In this document: in pieces, positions 1 through 7,284 of the stretch
Numbering within the stretch: the stretch's first letter is position 1
Layout of the letters: each line of letters begins with the position of its first letter
Assembly: GCA_027011835.1 (NCBI GenBank)
Contig: JALUZN010000527.1
Coordinates: 1 to 15,677 of the forward strand
From: Draconibacterium sp.
GTDB lineage: Bacteria > Bacteroidota > Bacteroidia > Bacteroidales > Prolixibacteraceae
DNA: 15,677 nt
Direction of reading: 5' to 3'
Notes under the pieces: generated by a model
The model's input: the letters and a program-made list of their open reading frames with translations, nothing else
Databases searched by the model: none
What the model was told of the DNA's origin: nothing
Made by a program: the position numbers and the translations under genes

Positions 1-2882
1 AAATATTTGTGTAAATTATTAATTTCTTTTTCGAAATAAAACTTTTCTCCTTTAAAAAAGTTGTTCCCGGGTTTTAGCTGTTTTTTAAAAGCTCCAATTT
101 GAACAGAGTAGTAAATGCCGCTTGTTAAATCTTCCTCCTTATTCTCGCGATATGTGGTTTTGCCTGTTTCCTTATTGTGTATTTTGGGTGTTAACGGCAT
201 ACTGTTTTTAAAAATAATATGCTTAACTTTTTTCTCAACAATTATATCTATCTCTCTTTTTTCGTTTGGATTCAGGTTTAAATTGAACATTGTTTTTTTA
301 ATTGTAAAACCGGCAGGTATCGAGTTCTTGTAAATTTTAAATGTCCAGCTGCCCGGCAACAAAACCGGAAAAGAAAATTTACCTTGATTGTCGGGGGTTA
401 AACGGTAGGTTTTAAAATCGCTTTTTAGTTCGAAAATTATATTTTGGTAATTTGGTATGGTTTCCAGAGAATTGTTTTTAGCTCCGGTAGCAACAAATTT
501 TCCCGAGAGTTTTGCTCCTTTAATAATATTAAAATTTAATGTGGAAGTACGGTTTTCAAATATTTCAACTTTAACCGGGGCCGGAATGTCTATCATCTCA
601 TCAATATCGAGTTTCGAGCGGTCGACCGATAAAATGTAATTGCCGGGTTGTATCGATTTAAACCTGAATTCGCCATTGCTATCGGTTATTGTCGATTTGT
701 TTTTTACATAAATAATTAATCCGACAAAAGGTTCGCCGTTGCTATTTAAAACCGTTCCTTTTAGCTCTCCTGAGCTAATTAGTCGTTTAACCGGAATGCC
801 AAATTTGTATGTGTAGGTGAGCGAGATATTCAGTTCAGGATTCTCAACTTCTTCTTTAAAAATGGTATAGAAGCTTTTTAAATCTAACGAATGATGTTTT
901 AAAAAGATGTAACTTAAATTGAACTGCATCAGGTTTCGGTTGCGATAGTAATAGTCGATATCGTATGCATTTTGGAAATAGAAATCGGCAAACAGACTTT
1001 TCCCTATTCTTGTGTTAAAGGCAACGCCGGCAGTAATGTTTCGCTGTTCGCTTGCAACAAAACTGTTTATGTTCGAGTAACTTCCAAATAATTTTATTGC
1101 GTTGAACGAATTAAACTGGTAGGTGAGATTTGTTGAGCCACGATATGTAAATTGCTTGTTCTCTTCGGGGGCAAGAAGGAAGTTTGTGGTAACTCCGTAT
1201 TCGCCTAAAACCATATATTGAAATTTTTTAAGCCGTTGGTTGTATTCGGCATTTATTGATTTGGTGTTGTAATGAAATTTATTTTTCGCGAGCCGGTCTT
1301 TTCGCTCAAAATTTCTCCAGTAAACCATAAGAGAAGTATTTCGGTTAATGCTGTAGTTGGCAGTTGTTCTTACCGAACGCGTAAACGGTGCCGTTACAAA
1401 AAATGTGTCAAGCTCGGCATTGGCAAAATCCTGACGCGCAAATACTCCAAGGCTAATTTTATCGCTAACTCTGGCCGAGATATTTCCGTTGTAAAAAACA
1501 GAGTTGTTATAATAACCGGGGTAATATTTGCCTGTTTTTGTGTAGTTTCCCGAAACTTGAAAAATAGAGAACTGCGAACTTATATTTGTCATAAAAGCAT
1601 TGCCCCGTTTCCCCAGTTTTTCTCCGGTCGATAACTCCAGCTCAACCAATGTCTTTTTAAAAGGTTGAATTTTCGAGGTGAAACTGGCAAGTGTAACCGG
1701 TTCGTTGTCAATTGTGTTTTTTTGAACAAAATGAACTCCAACCGAATTATTTTTGTTGAAATTGAAATTTGAATATGCCGAAAACTCGTTTTTAATATCG
1801 AGGAAATATCGGGGTTTTACATAAACAAATCCCACCGACAACCCGTTGTTCAGCATAACTCGGGTTTCGGCTCCGGTACCAAACCTCGACATTTCGGTTA
1901 ATTGTGTAAATCCGTACGATTGCTGCCCTAAAAACACAAATAAATTTTTGCTTGAATACGAAATATAATGTTGGTCGTATAATCCCAAATAGCTTAAATC
2001 AACATTGTTTGGTCCCCGCGATAAAAATTTAAGCTTATGTTTTTCTTTTACATCAAGCGAACCTTCACCCGATATTTGGTACTGAAATGCGTAATCGTAT
2101 TTGTTGTTTTGATTGGTTGCCAGATAATTTACCGATGCTTGTACAGGAAACCGAAAAAAGGGGTCTTTTTTGGTACCTTTTTGAGGAAAAACTAAAACCG
2201 GCTGAAAAATACTTTCAACCAACTTCGACGATTCGTATGCACGAACCGAGTATGATTCGTATCTCGATTCGGTTATGTCGGGCATTGTCTTTTTCTCGAT
2301 AGCAAAAAAGGTTGACTCATCGGGCTTTAACTCAATTTCGCTCTCTCCTTTTATGTTGCAGTTTCGTGTCTCGAGAACTATCTTTTTTGTGGTGTTCCCC
2401 GAATTCTTAATAATGTATTTAGCCGTAATATTTTCTCCGGCAATAATATCTTCCGAAACCTTTATCTTTTCAATGGTAATTTTCTCTATTTCGGTAATTG
2501 CAACCCGAAACGAAGCAGATGTTAAAACTTCTTTTGTTTGATTATTCAAAATAGAAACTTCAATTTGGTAGTTATTGACAATACAGTTTGCAGGGGCCTG
2601 AATGGAAAAGATAGAAAACAGTTTTGAGGTGGCTTGTATAACGTTTGAATTTGAATGATTAATGATGTTCCATTTGGGAGGTACAACTATTTTCTCTTCA
2701 ATCTCTTTTGTCGAGGTTGAATTGTTTTTTATAAAGAAAGCAACATTTAACACCTCGCCGGGAGCAGCAGTTAGCTGTTTTTTTACAAATTGTACCGACA
2801 ACGAGTCGTGTTGTTGTGCACACAGTTCGGTATTTAAAAAGAAGAAAGCTACAAGGAATAAAAAAATGTACTGCCGGTTCAT
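1..2882 (-). CDS. Outer-membrane beta-barrel protein with Ig-like N-terminus and C-terminal SPOR domain, usher-like (partial, 3' end outside window)
   Basis: The reading frame is open from the ATG at 2882 to the window edge, giving at least 960 residues without a stop. Residues 1-22 are a signal peptide ending LCA-QQ. About 25-235 are two beta-rich Ig/NEW3-like segments. About 240-700 show the alternating pattern, aromatic residues and short turns of a large outer-membrane barrel. About 704-775 is a carboxypeptidase-regulatory-like sandwich (GELKGTV, TDSNGEF, PGNY), and 790-880 is a second sandwich. From about 920 the motif YYSVQIGAFKK starts a SPOR domain, a fold known to bind denuded peptidoglycan; it is cut by the window edge. 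The start lies 2 bases after the stop of the chaperone-like gene, so the two are probably translationally coupled. From this context I infer a role like that of a pilus usher. A SprF/PorP-like or other barrel function is the alternative. Architecture is well supported, function is not. Confidence 0.85.
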   Translation of the reverse strand, partial: MNRQYIFLFLVAFFFLNTELCAQQHDSLSVQFVKKQLTAAPGEVLNVAFFIKNNSTSTKEIEEKIVVPPKWNIINHSNSNVIQATSKLFSIFSIQAPANCIVNNYQIEVSILNNQTKEVLTSASFRVAITEIEKITIEKIKVSEDIIAGENITAKYIIKNSGNTTKKIVLETRNCNIKGESEIELKPDESTFFAIEKKTMPDITESRYESYSVRAYESSKLVESIFQPVLVFPQKGTKKDPFFRFPVQASVNYLATNQNNKYDYAFQYQISGEGSLDVKEKHKLKFLSRGPNNVDLSYLGLYDQHYISYSSKNLFVFLGQQSYGFTQLTEMSRFGTGAETRVMLNNGLSVGFVYVKPRYFLDIKNEFSAYSNFNFNKNNSVGVHFVQKNTIDNEPVTLASFTSKIQPFKKTLVELELSTGEKLGKRGNAFMTNISSQFSIFQVSGNYTKTGKYYPGYYNNSVFYNGNISARVSDKISLGVFARQDFANAELDTFFVTAPFTRSVRTTANYSINRNTSLMVYWRNFERKDRLAKNKFHYNTKSINAEYNQRLKKFQYMVLGEYGVTTNFLLAPEENKQFTYRGSTNLTYQFNSFNAIKLFGSYSNINSFVASEQRNITAGVAFNTRIGKSLFADFYFQNAYDIDYYYRNRNLMQFNLSYIFLKHHSLDLKSFYTIFKEEVENPELNISLTYTYKFGIPVKRLISSGELKGTVLNSNGEPFVGLIIYVKNKSTITDSNGEFRFKSIQPGNYILSVDRSKLDIDEMIDIPAPVKVEIFENRTSTLNFNIIKGAKLSGKFVATGAKNNSLETIPNYQNIIFELKSDFKTYRLTPDNQGKFSFPVLLPGSWTFKIYKNSIPAGFTIKKTMFNLNLNPNEKREIDIIVEKKVKHIIFKNSMPLTPKIHNKETGKTTYRENKEEDLTSGIYYSVQIGAFKKQLKPGNNFFKGEKFYFEKEINNLHKY

Positions 2883-2884
2883 TT

Positions 2885-3688
2885 TTAGATTTCAAGGGTC
2901 ATATTGGTTCCAAAAATATGTTCTTCGTCGCAGTCTGCCACGAGTACACCTGTGTATTTCCCCGGAGGTATTCCTTTTAAATCTAATTCAATTGCAATCG
3001 ATGTGCCGGGGTATGTTTTCCTTCGGTCGGCTTTTATAATCCCCGACGATTTCCCCGATTCGTCGAACAGTTCAATGCTCAGTTCAGGTTTTAAAACGCG
3101 TTCTCCCGTATTTTCAATAAAAACATTTAACAGCTTATTTGTTGAGGTTGTATCGAGTTGCAGGCCAATGAAGTTGAGGTCTTCCTTCCCTGAATTTCCA
3201 ATATTGGTAACAATTTGAATTGCATACCTGATAGCTGTATTTATGGTAACTCCGCTTGAGTAGTTCGAAGTGTCGGGAGGAGTTATTCCTTCAACCATTA
3301 TTACACTCCAGTACGTACCTTTTAGCGAATCGGCGGCAGGTACCTTTACTTCATAGTCGACTGTTGCAATTTCTCCTGCACCCAAAGTTAATAATTCAGG
3401 ATTGGCGTTAATCCATTTTCCATTCGATCTTTTAAGCGTTCCGGCCGGGTCGTGTTTACTTGTGCCATCGAACGAATACCAGTAATCGCGAATATAAACT
3501 CTTACGTCTTTGCTTTTTCCTCCGGTATTTTGCAACTGAATAGTTCCCCGGTAGGTTTCTCCGGATTGTGCTTCGTTTTCGTGAGTTAATCCATTTAATA
3601 TAACGATTCCTGCAGTTGAGATACCGGGAGCAACAAGAGTTAAAAGGAGAATAAAAAGAGTACTTTTTATTTTTTTGATTTGGTCCAT
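2885..3688 (-). CDS. Exported two-domain Ig-fold protein, periplasmic pilus-chaperone-like
   Basis: 267 aa, starting at an ATG with a clear signal peptide (residues 1-26, cleaved near STA-GI). Residues 27-165 form a beta-sandwich whose strand order resembles the N-terminal domain of pilus chaperones: an early GTIQLQNTG strand pair, a KWINANPELLTLGAGE segment, then VPAADSLKGTYWSVIMVE, which is the position where classical chaperones have the P-x-x-R-E-S-x-F-W-x-N strand. Residues 168-267 form a second Ig-like domain (LLNVFIENTGERVLKP...PPGKYTGVLVADC). COG1470/DUF916-type proteins share the same general pattern, so a cell-surface structural role is the alternative. The gene sits between the subunit gene upstream (52-base gap) and the barrel gene downstream (2-base gap), as expected for a chaperone in a fibre operon. 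The fold is fairly clear; the chaperone function is inferred. Confidence 0.85.
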   Translation of the reverse strand: MDQIKKIKSTLFILLLTLVAPGISTAGIVILNGLTHENEAQSGETYRGTIQLQNTGGKSKDVRVYIRDYWYSFDGTSKHDPAGTLKRSNGKWINANPELLTLGAGEIATVDYEVKVPAADSLKGTYWSVIMVEGITPPDTSNYSSGVTINTAIRYAIQIVTNIGNSGKEDLNFIGLQLDTTSTNKLLNVFIENTGERVLKPELSIELFDESGKSSGIIKADRRKTYPGTSIAIELDLKGIPPGKYTGVLVADCDEEHIFGTNMTLEI

Positions 3689-3707
3689 AATTGTCTATTA
3701 ACTGTTG

Positions 3708-3725
3708 TAACAATAAAGATTGTTA
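3708..3725. repeat. Short AT-rich inverted repeat in the operon gap
   Basis: TAACAAT and ATTGTTA are perfect 7-base complementary arms around an AAAG loop, in the 52-base gap between the second subunit gene and the chaperone-like gene. No U-tract follows on the minus strand, so it is not a good terminator. It could be an mRNA processing or stabilising hairpin, or chance in AT-rich DNA. Confidence 0.35.
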
Positions 3726-3740
3726 AACTAATGGTTTTAT

Positions 3741-4304
3741 TTAATTATCGTCAGTTAATGTATATAAAATATTTAATTGAAAGGATTTGCTTGATAATAA
3801 AGCGTAATTTGCCGATGATTTATCGAATTCCAATGTGTATTTTAATAAATATCCTTTGTTTGTTCCTTTTCCGGTATAACAACTACCAATGCCGGTAATA
3901 ATGTCGGAAGGAACATTTGAAAGTGTTACTTCGTTTGCCGGAACTCCCAACTCGCCTGTTCCGGAATTTGCCGTTTTATGGGTGCTTAATTTTAGCGAAA
4001 AACCACTTGGCAGTGCATCTTTTATTGATGCAACAATTTTCCTTTTTTGATTTTTTGAACGAATAATTGATGAGTAATTCAACCAAATCTTATTTTTTAC
4101 TTTTTCGTAACGAATTGAGTTACCTGCGGTGTTCGGATTATCAACCTCATAATTTATCTCTTTCGAATCTTCCGATAATAAACCGAGTAAAGCAACTCTG
4201 GGAATTTCAATTTTTATTGCATGAGAAGTAACATCGCTCTGAGAAACAGCAACTTTCGACAAAAAAATTGATGCGAGAAATAGTATGAAAAGGAAAAATT
4301 TCAT
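3741..4304 (-). CDS. Exported fibre-subunit-like protein B
   Basis: 187 aa from the ATG at 4304; an in-frame TTG two codons earlier is a less likely start. Residues 1-22 are a signal peptide (MKFFLFILFLASIFLSKVAVSQ). The mature protein is beta-rich. It opens with an alternating strand (HAIKIEIPRVALLGLLS), has WLNYSSI at 74-80, IGSCYTGKG at 139-147 with the only cysteine, and ends in a FQLNILYTLT strand. The same blocks in the same order occur in the upstream gene at 4515-5087, so the two are paralogues. Short length, an N-terminal hydrophobic strand and a final x-Y-T-L/I-T strand recall CS1-type and DUF4402-like pilin subunits, but this is a resemblance of pattern only. It lies upstream of chaperone-like and barrel genes on the same strand and downstream of a terminator, so it may be a minor or tip subunit. 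Confidence 0.85.
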   Translation of the reverse strand: MKFFLFILFLASIFLSKVAVSQSDVTSHAIKIEIPRVALLGLLSEDSKEINYEVDNPNTAGNSIRYEKVKNKIWLNYSSIIRSKNQKRKIVASIKDALPSGFSLKLSTHKTANSGTGELGVPANEVTLSNVPSDIITGIGSCYTGKGTNKGYLLKYTLEFDKSSANYALLSSKSFQLNILYTLTDDN

Positions 4305-4458
4305 ACTCAAAGTTATTAAACAAAAACATCAAGTCCAAAAAATAGCTAAATCTACTCCGGCTATTTATCGAATTCCCGAAAACCAATCAGACTTGAGCAT
4401 ATTGGAGATACTTCGCTTTTTTGAGTTTTTGGGAACAACATCCCGATTAATATCGCAG

Positions 4459-4488
4459 AAAAAAGGCAGATTGAAATAATCTGCCTTT
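4459..4488 (-). terminator. Rho-independent terminator after subunit A
   Basis: AAAGGCAGATT (4462-4472) and AATCTGCCTTT (4478-4488) are perfect 11-base arms with a 5-base loop. Read on the minus strand the hairpin runs directly into a six-T tract (4464-4459). It lies 26 bases after the stop codon of subunit A and about 155 bases before the start of subunit B. It should end or attenuate subunit A transcripts and lower expression of the downstream genes. Confidence 0.8.
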
Positions 4489-4514
4489 AAATAATATGGA
4501 TGATTGAAACTAAT

Positions 4515-5087
4515 TTAATTTCCTGTTATAGTATAAACAACTTCAACTTTATAATCACCGGTTGTAAGCTTGCCGTATTTACTTTCGTCCATTTTTAACG
4601 AGTAAGTAAGGTTGTGGCCTTTTTTGAATCCACTGCCGGTGTAGCAACTTCCGATGTTGGTAATAAGTTTAATGCCGTTTGCCGATAATTTTTGACCTTC
4701 AGAATGGGCTTCTCCCACTTTGCCTTTTCCTGCACCGACATCTTTACTCGCTGCTAAAAAGATTTCAACTCCTTTAGGTAGCTCTTCTTTCATGGCTACG
4801 GAAATTACTCTTTTTTCTTTTGCTTTAACAATTGAAGAGTAGTTTAACCATAAACTGTTGTCTTTTGCTTTGCTGAAATCTAATCCTAATCCAGCTTCTT
4901 TTGGTGCTTCCGGACTTAGGTTAATAAAAGAGGCTTCCCCTTTTTCCGATTCAACATCGACCAATGCGTGCGATTTAATGTTAATAACTACTGCGTGTGC
5001 TGCTTCGCTGTTGTCGTTGTTGTCCTGAGCGAAACCATAACCAAATAAAAGTAAAACTGTTGCAAATGTTAATGTAATTTTTTTCAT
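4515..5087 (-). CDS. Exported fibre-subunit-like protein A, probably the abundant subunit
   Basis: 190 aa from the ATG at 5087. The frame stays open to 5150, but only the internal MKKITLTF start gives a proper signal peptide (residues 1-20, GYGFA-QDN). The mature protein is beta-rich: HAVVINIKSHALVDVES near the N-terminus, LWLNYSSIV at 79-87, LITNIGSCYTGSGFKKG at 141-157 with its single cysteine, and TTGDYKVEVVYTITGN at the C-terminus. The last strand has the G-x-Y-x-x-x-V-x-Y-T-I pattern seen in several pilin-like Ig folds. It is paralogous to the next gene downstream, with the same block order. It is first in the presumed operon and followed by a strong terminator, as is often seen for major subunits. 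No database family can be named from reading alone. Export and paralogy are firm; fibre subunit is inference. Confidence 0.87.
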   Translation of the reverse strand: MKKITLTFATVLLLFGYGFAQDNNDNSEAAHAVVINIKSHALVDVESEKGEASFINLSPEAPKEAGLGLDFSKAKDNSLWLNYSSIVKAKEKRVISVAMKEELPKGVEIFLAASKDVGAGKGKVGEAHSEGQKLSANGIKLITNIGSCYTGSGFKKGHNLTYSLKMDESKYGKLTTGDYKVEVVYTITGN

Positions 5088-5231
5088 CGTTTTGTGTTTT
5101 AAAATATTAATAAATAATTTGTAAATCCAATCTTCAAGTGTGACCAGCATTAACCAACCTTTATGCCAAAAAATATAAAAGACAGAAAGACAGGACGTTA
5201 AGATTTTTTTGTATTTTTAGCGTTCTCGAAA

Positions 5232-5258
5232 TGGGACAAAATAGATACAAATTGGGAC
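5232..5258. repeat. Two direct TGGGAC repeats, possible regulator site
   Basis: ATGGGACAAA and TTGGGACGAA carry the same TGGGAC core at 5232-5237 and 5253-5258, 21 bases apart, which puts both copies on one face of the helix. They lie between the divergent subunit A and sulfatase genes, about 145-170 bases upstream of the subunit A start. The spacing suits a dimeric response regulator, for example of the LytTR type, but no regulator gene is visible here. Confidence 0.3.
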
Positions 5259-5333
5259 GAATTGTATTTTGTTTAATTGTTTTACACCTGTTAAATAAGG
5301 ATTTCTTCGAGTATGAATTTCATTTCATTTGTT

Positions 5334-5341
5334 TAGCTTTG
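5334..5341 (+). promoter_or_regulatory. Candidate -7 element for the sulfatase gene
   Basis: TAGCTTTG matches the Bacteroidota -7 consensus TAnnTTTG exactly and lies 23 bases before the sulfatase ATG, which would give a short leader. A clear TTG/TTTG -33 element at the usual distance is not seen, so support is modest. Confidence 0.35.
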
Positions 5342-5364
5342 TGTCTCAAATTAAATACTTTACA

Positions 5365-7263
5365 ATGATTTCTTTTACATTAAAACCATTCTCTGGATTA
5401 TTATTGCTTCTTATTGTTATTGTAAGTTTTACTGGTTGCAAACAGAAGATTCCACAGGAGTTACCAAATATTCTTTGGTTGGTAAGCGAAGACAATAGTC
5501 CGATGTTGGGATGTTACGGCGATGATTTTGCGACAACTCCAAATCTCGACAAACTTGCTTCGGAAGGATTTTTATATACTCACGCTTATGCAAACGCACC
5601 GGTTTGTGCTCCTGCGCGAAATACAATAATTACCGGTGTTTATGCCTGTTCAAACGGAAATCAGCATATGCGTAGTCAATATTCGAAGTCGGATATTGTT
5701 CGTACATACCCCGAGTTTTTACGCGAGGCCGGTTACTATTGTACAAATAATGCCAAAACCGATTACAATACGAATTCAATCGACCCAAGCAAAATATGGA
5801 ATGAGAGCAGCAACAAAGCCCACTATAAAAACAGGCCTGAAGGGAAACCTTTTTTCGCTGTTTTCAATACAAATATTTCGCACGAAAGCTGCATCCATAA
5901 ATCAATTCTAAACAACGAGTTGCGTCATAGCCCCGACGATGTTAAAATTGCTCCTTATCATCCGGCCACACCCGAGATGAAACACGATTGGGCTCAGTAT
6001 TACGATAAAATTGAAGATATGGATGCCTGGGTAGGAAAGAAACTAAAGGAGCTCGACGATTTGGGCTTGGCCGACAATACAATTGTTTTTTATTATGGCG
6101 ACCATGGAGGAGTTCTTGCCCGCAGCAAACGATATGTTTACGAAACAGGAACGCGGGTTCCCTTCATTATTCGTATTCCTAAAAAATACAGATACCTTTT
6201 CCCGGCACCTAAACCTAACTCAAAAGTCGACCGGTTAATTAGTTTTGTCGATTTGGTGCCAACTCTTCTAAGTATTGCCGGTATTAAAATTCCCGATTAT
6301 CTGCAGGGAGATGCATTTTTAGGAAAACAAAAAACCAAAAATCCACAGTATGTATATATGTTTCGCGGAAGAATGGATGAGCGTTACGATATGAGTCGTG
6401 CGGTTCGCGATAGGAAATATCGCTATATTCATAATTATATGCCGTATCGCATTTATGGCCAGCGGCTTGGTTATTTATGGCGTGCTCCGTCAATCGGATC
6501 GTGGGAGCGGGCATACAACAATGGAGAATGCAACAAAATACAGAGTGCTTTTTGGGAGACAAAACCGGCAGAAGAGTTGTACGATACCGAGAATGATCCC
6601 TGGGAAATTCATAATCTTGCCGATGATCCGCGATACAAAACTATTCTTTTAAGAATGAGGGCTGCCAGCAAAAGTTGGGAGTTGAAAATTAAAGATACCG
6701 GTTTTATTCCGGAGGCCGACCGTATTGAGAGAGCCGGAAATACACCCATGTATGATTATATGCGTTCGGGTAAAGTAAACTTGGAAGAAATAATTGACGC
6801 AGCCGACATTGCTTCGTACGGTAATGTTGAAAATATTGATTCGCTAAAAATATTTCTTAAAAACAACGACAGTGCCGTTCGTTATTGGGGTGCCACCGGT
6901 TTGTTAATTTTAGGCGAAAAAGCTGCTCCGGCAATCGACGAGCTAAAAACAGCACTCTCCGACGAATCGCCCGATGTGGTTTCGACTGCTGCTGAGGCAC
7001 TCTACAATTTAGGCGAAAAAGAGATTGCCGAAAAAGCATTATTAGAAGTATTAAAAGGCGATAATAAATTTGCGCGTTGTCACGCACTCAATGTAGTCGA
7101 TTGTATTAACGACGACAGTAAAGCTATGAAAGAAGGTGTTCTGAATATGGTTAAAAATGCCAAATCGAAAAAATTGAAACTTTACGATATGCGTGCGGCC
7201 AATTGGCTTTTTGAAAAGTGGGGAATAAATACCTCCGATTACGGATTTGAAATGAAATGGTAA
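5365..7263 (+). CDS. S1-family sulfatase, lipoprotein, with C-terminal HEAT-like repeats
   Basis: 632 aa from the ATG at 5365; an upstream in-frame TTG at 5329 would bury the signal peptide. Residues 1-24 plus the lipobox FTGC (Cys25) make it a lipoprotein. The formylglycine motif is CAPAR at 81-85; it keeps the C-x-P-x-R core but has Ala where Ser is usual. Other active-site landmarks are SEDN (41-44) in the position of the usual Asp-Asp metal ligands, NISHES with His173, and YGDHGG with Asp246-His247. The overall pattern resembles heparan N-sulfatase-like members of S1, but the substrate cannot be read from sequence. About residues 487-615 are helical HEAT-like repeats (SAVRYWGATGLLILGEKA, DVVSTAAEALYNLGEKE), an appendage beyond the usual catalytic unit. 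Activity would need a formylglycine-generating or anSME enzyme encoded elsewhere. The 3' end is 21 bases from the convergent receptor gene. Confidence 0.95.
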   Translation: MISFTLKPFSGLLLLLIVIVSFTGCKQKIPQELPNILWLVSEDNSPMLGCYGDDFATTPNLDKLASEGFLYTHAYANAPVCAPARNTIITGVYACSNGNQHMRSQYSKSDIVRTYPEFLREAGYYCTNNAKTDYNTNSIDPSKIWNESSNKAHYKNRPEGKPFFAVFNTNISHESCIHKSILNNELRHSPDDVKIAPYHPATPEMKHDWAQYYDKIEDMDAWVGKKLKELDDLGLADNTIVFYYGDHGGVLARSKRYVYETGTRVPFIIRIPKKYRYLFPAPKPNSKVDRLISFVDLVPTLLSIAGIKIPDYLQGDAFLGKQKTKNPQYVYMFRGRMDERYDMSRAVRDRKYRYIHNYMPYRIYGQRLGYLWRAPSIGSWERAYNNGECNKIQSAFWETKPAEELYDTENDPWEIHNLADDPRYKTILLRMRAASKSWELKIKDTGFIPEADRIERAGNTPMYDYMRSGKVNLEEIIDAADIASYGNVENIDSLKIFLKNNDSAVRYWGATGLLILGEKAAPAIDELKTALSDESPDVVSTAAEALYNLGEKEIAEKALLEVLKGDNKFARCHALNVVDCINDDSKAMKEGVLNMVKNAKSKKLKLYDMRAANWLFEKWGINTSDYGFEMKW

Positions 7264-7284
7264 AATATTAATTTGTAACAGCAG

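Noticed and set aside
2662..3039. A 125-codon plus-strand open frame across the junction of the barrel and chaperone-like genes.
   Set aside because: It is antisense to two well-supported coding frames with signal peptides and has no recognisable domain.
3818..4376. A 14-base direct repeat ATTTATCGAATTCC at 3818-3831 and 4363-4376.
   Set aside because: One copy is inside the subunit B coding frame and the other is intergenic; there is no further similarity, so chance is the better explanation.
7264..7284. A terminator between the convergent sulfatase and receptor genes.
   Set aside because: The 21-base gap contains no stem followed by a T tract on either strand.
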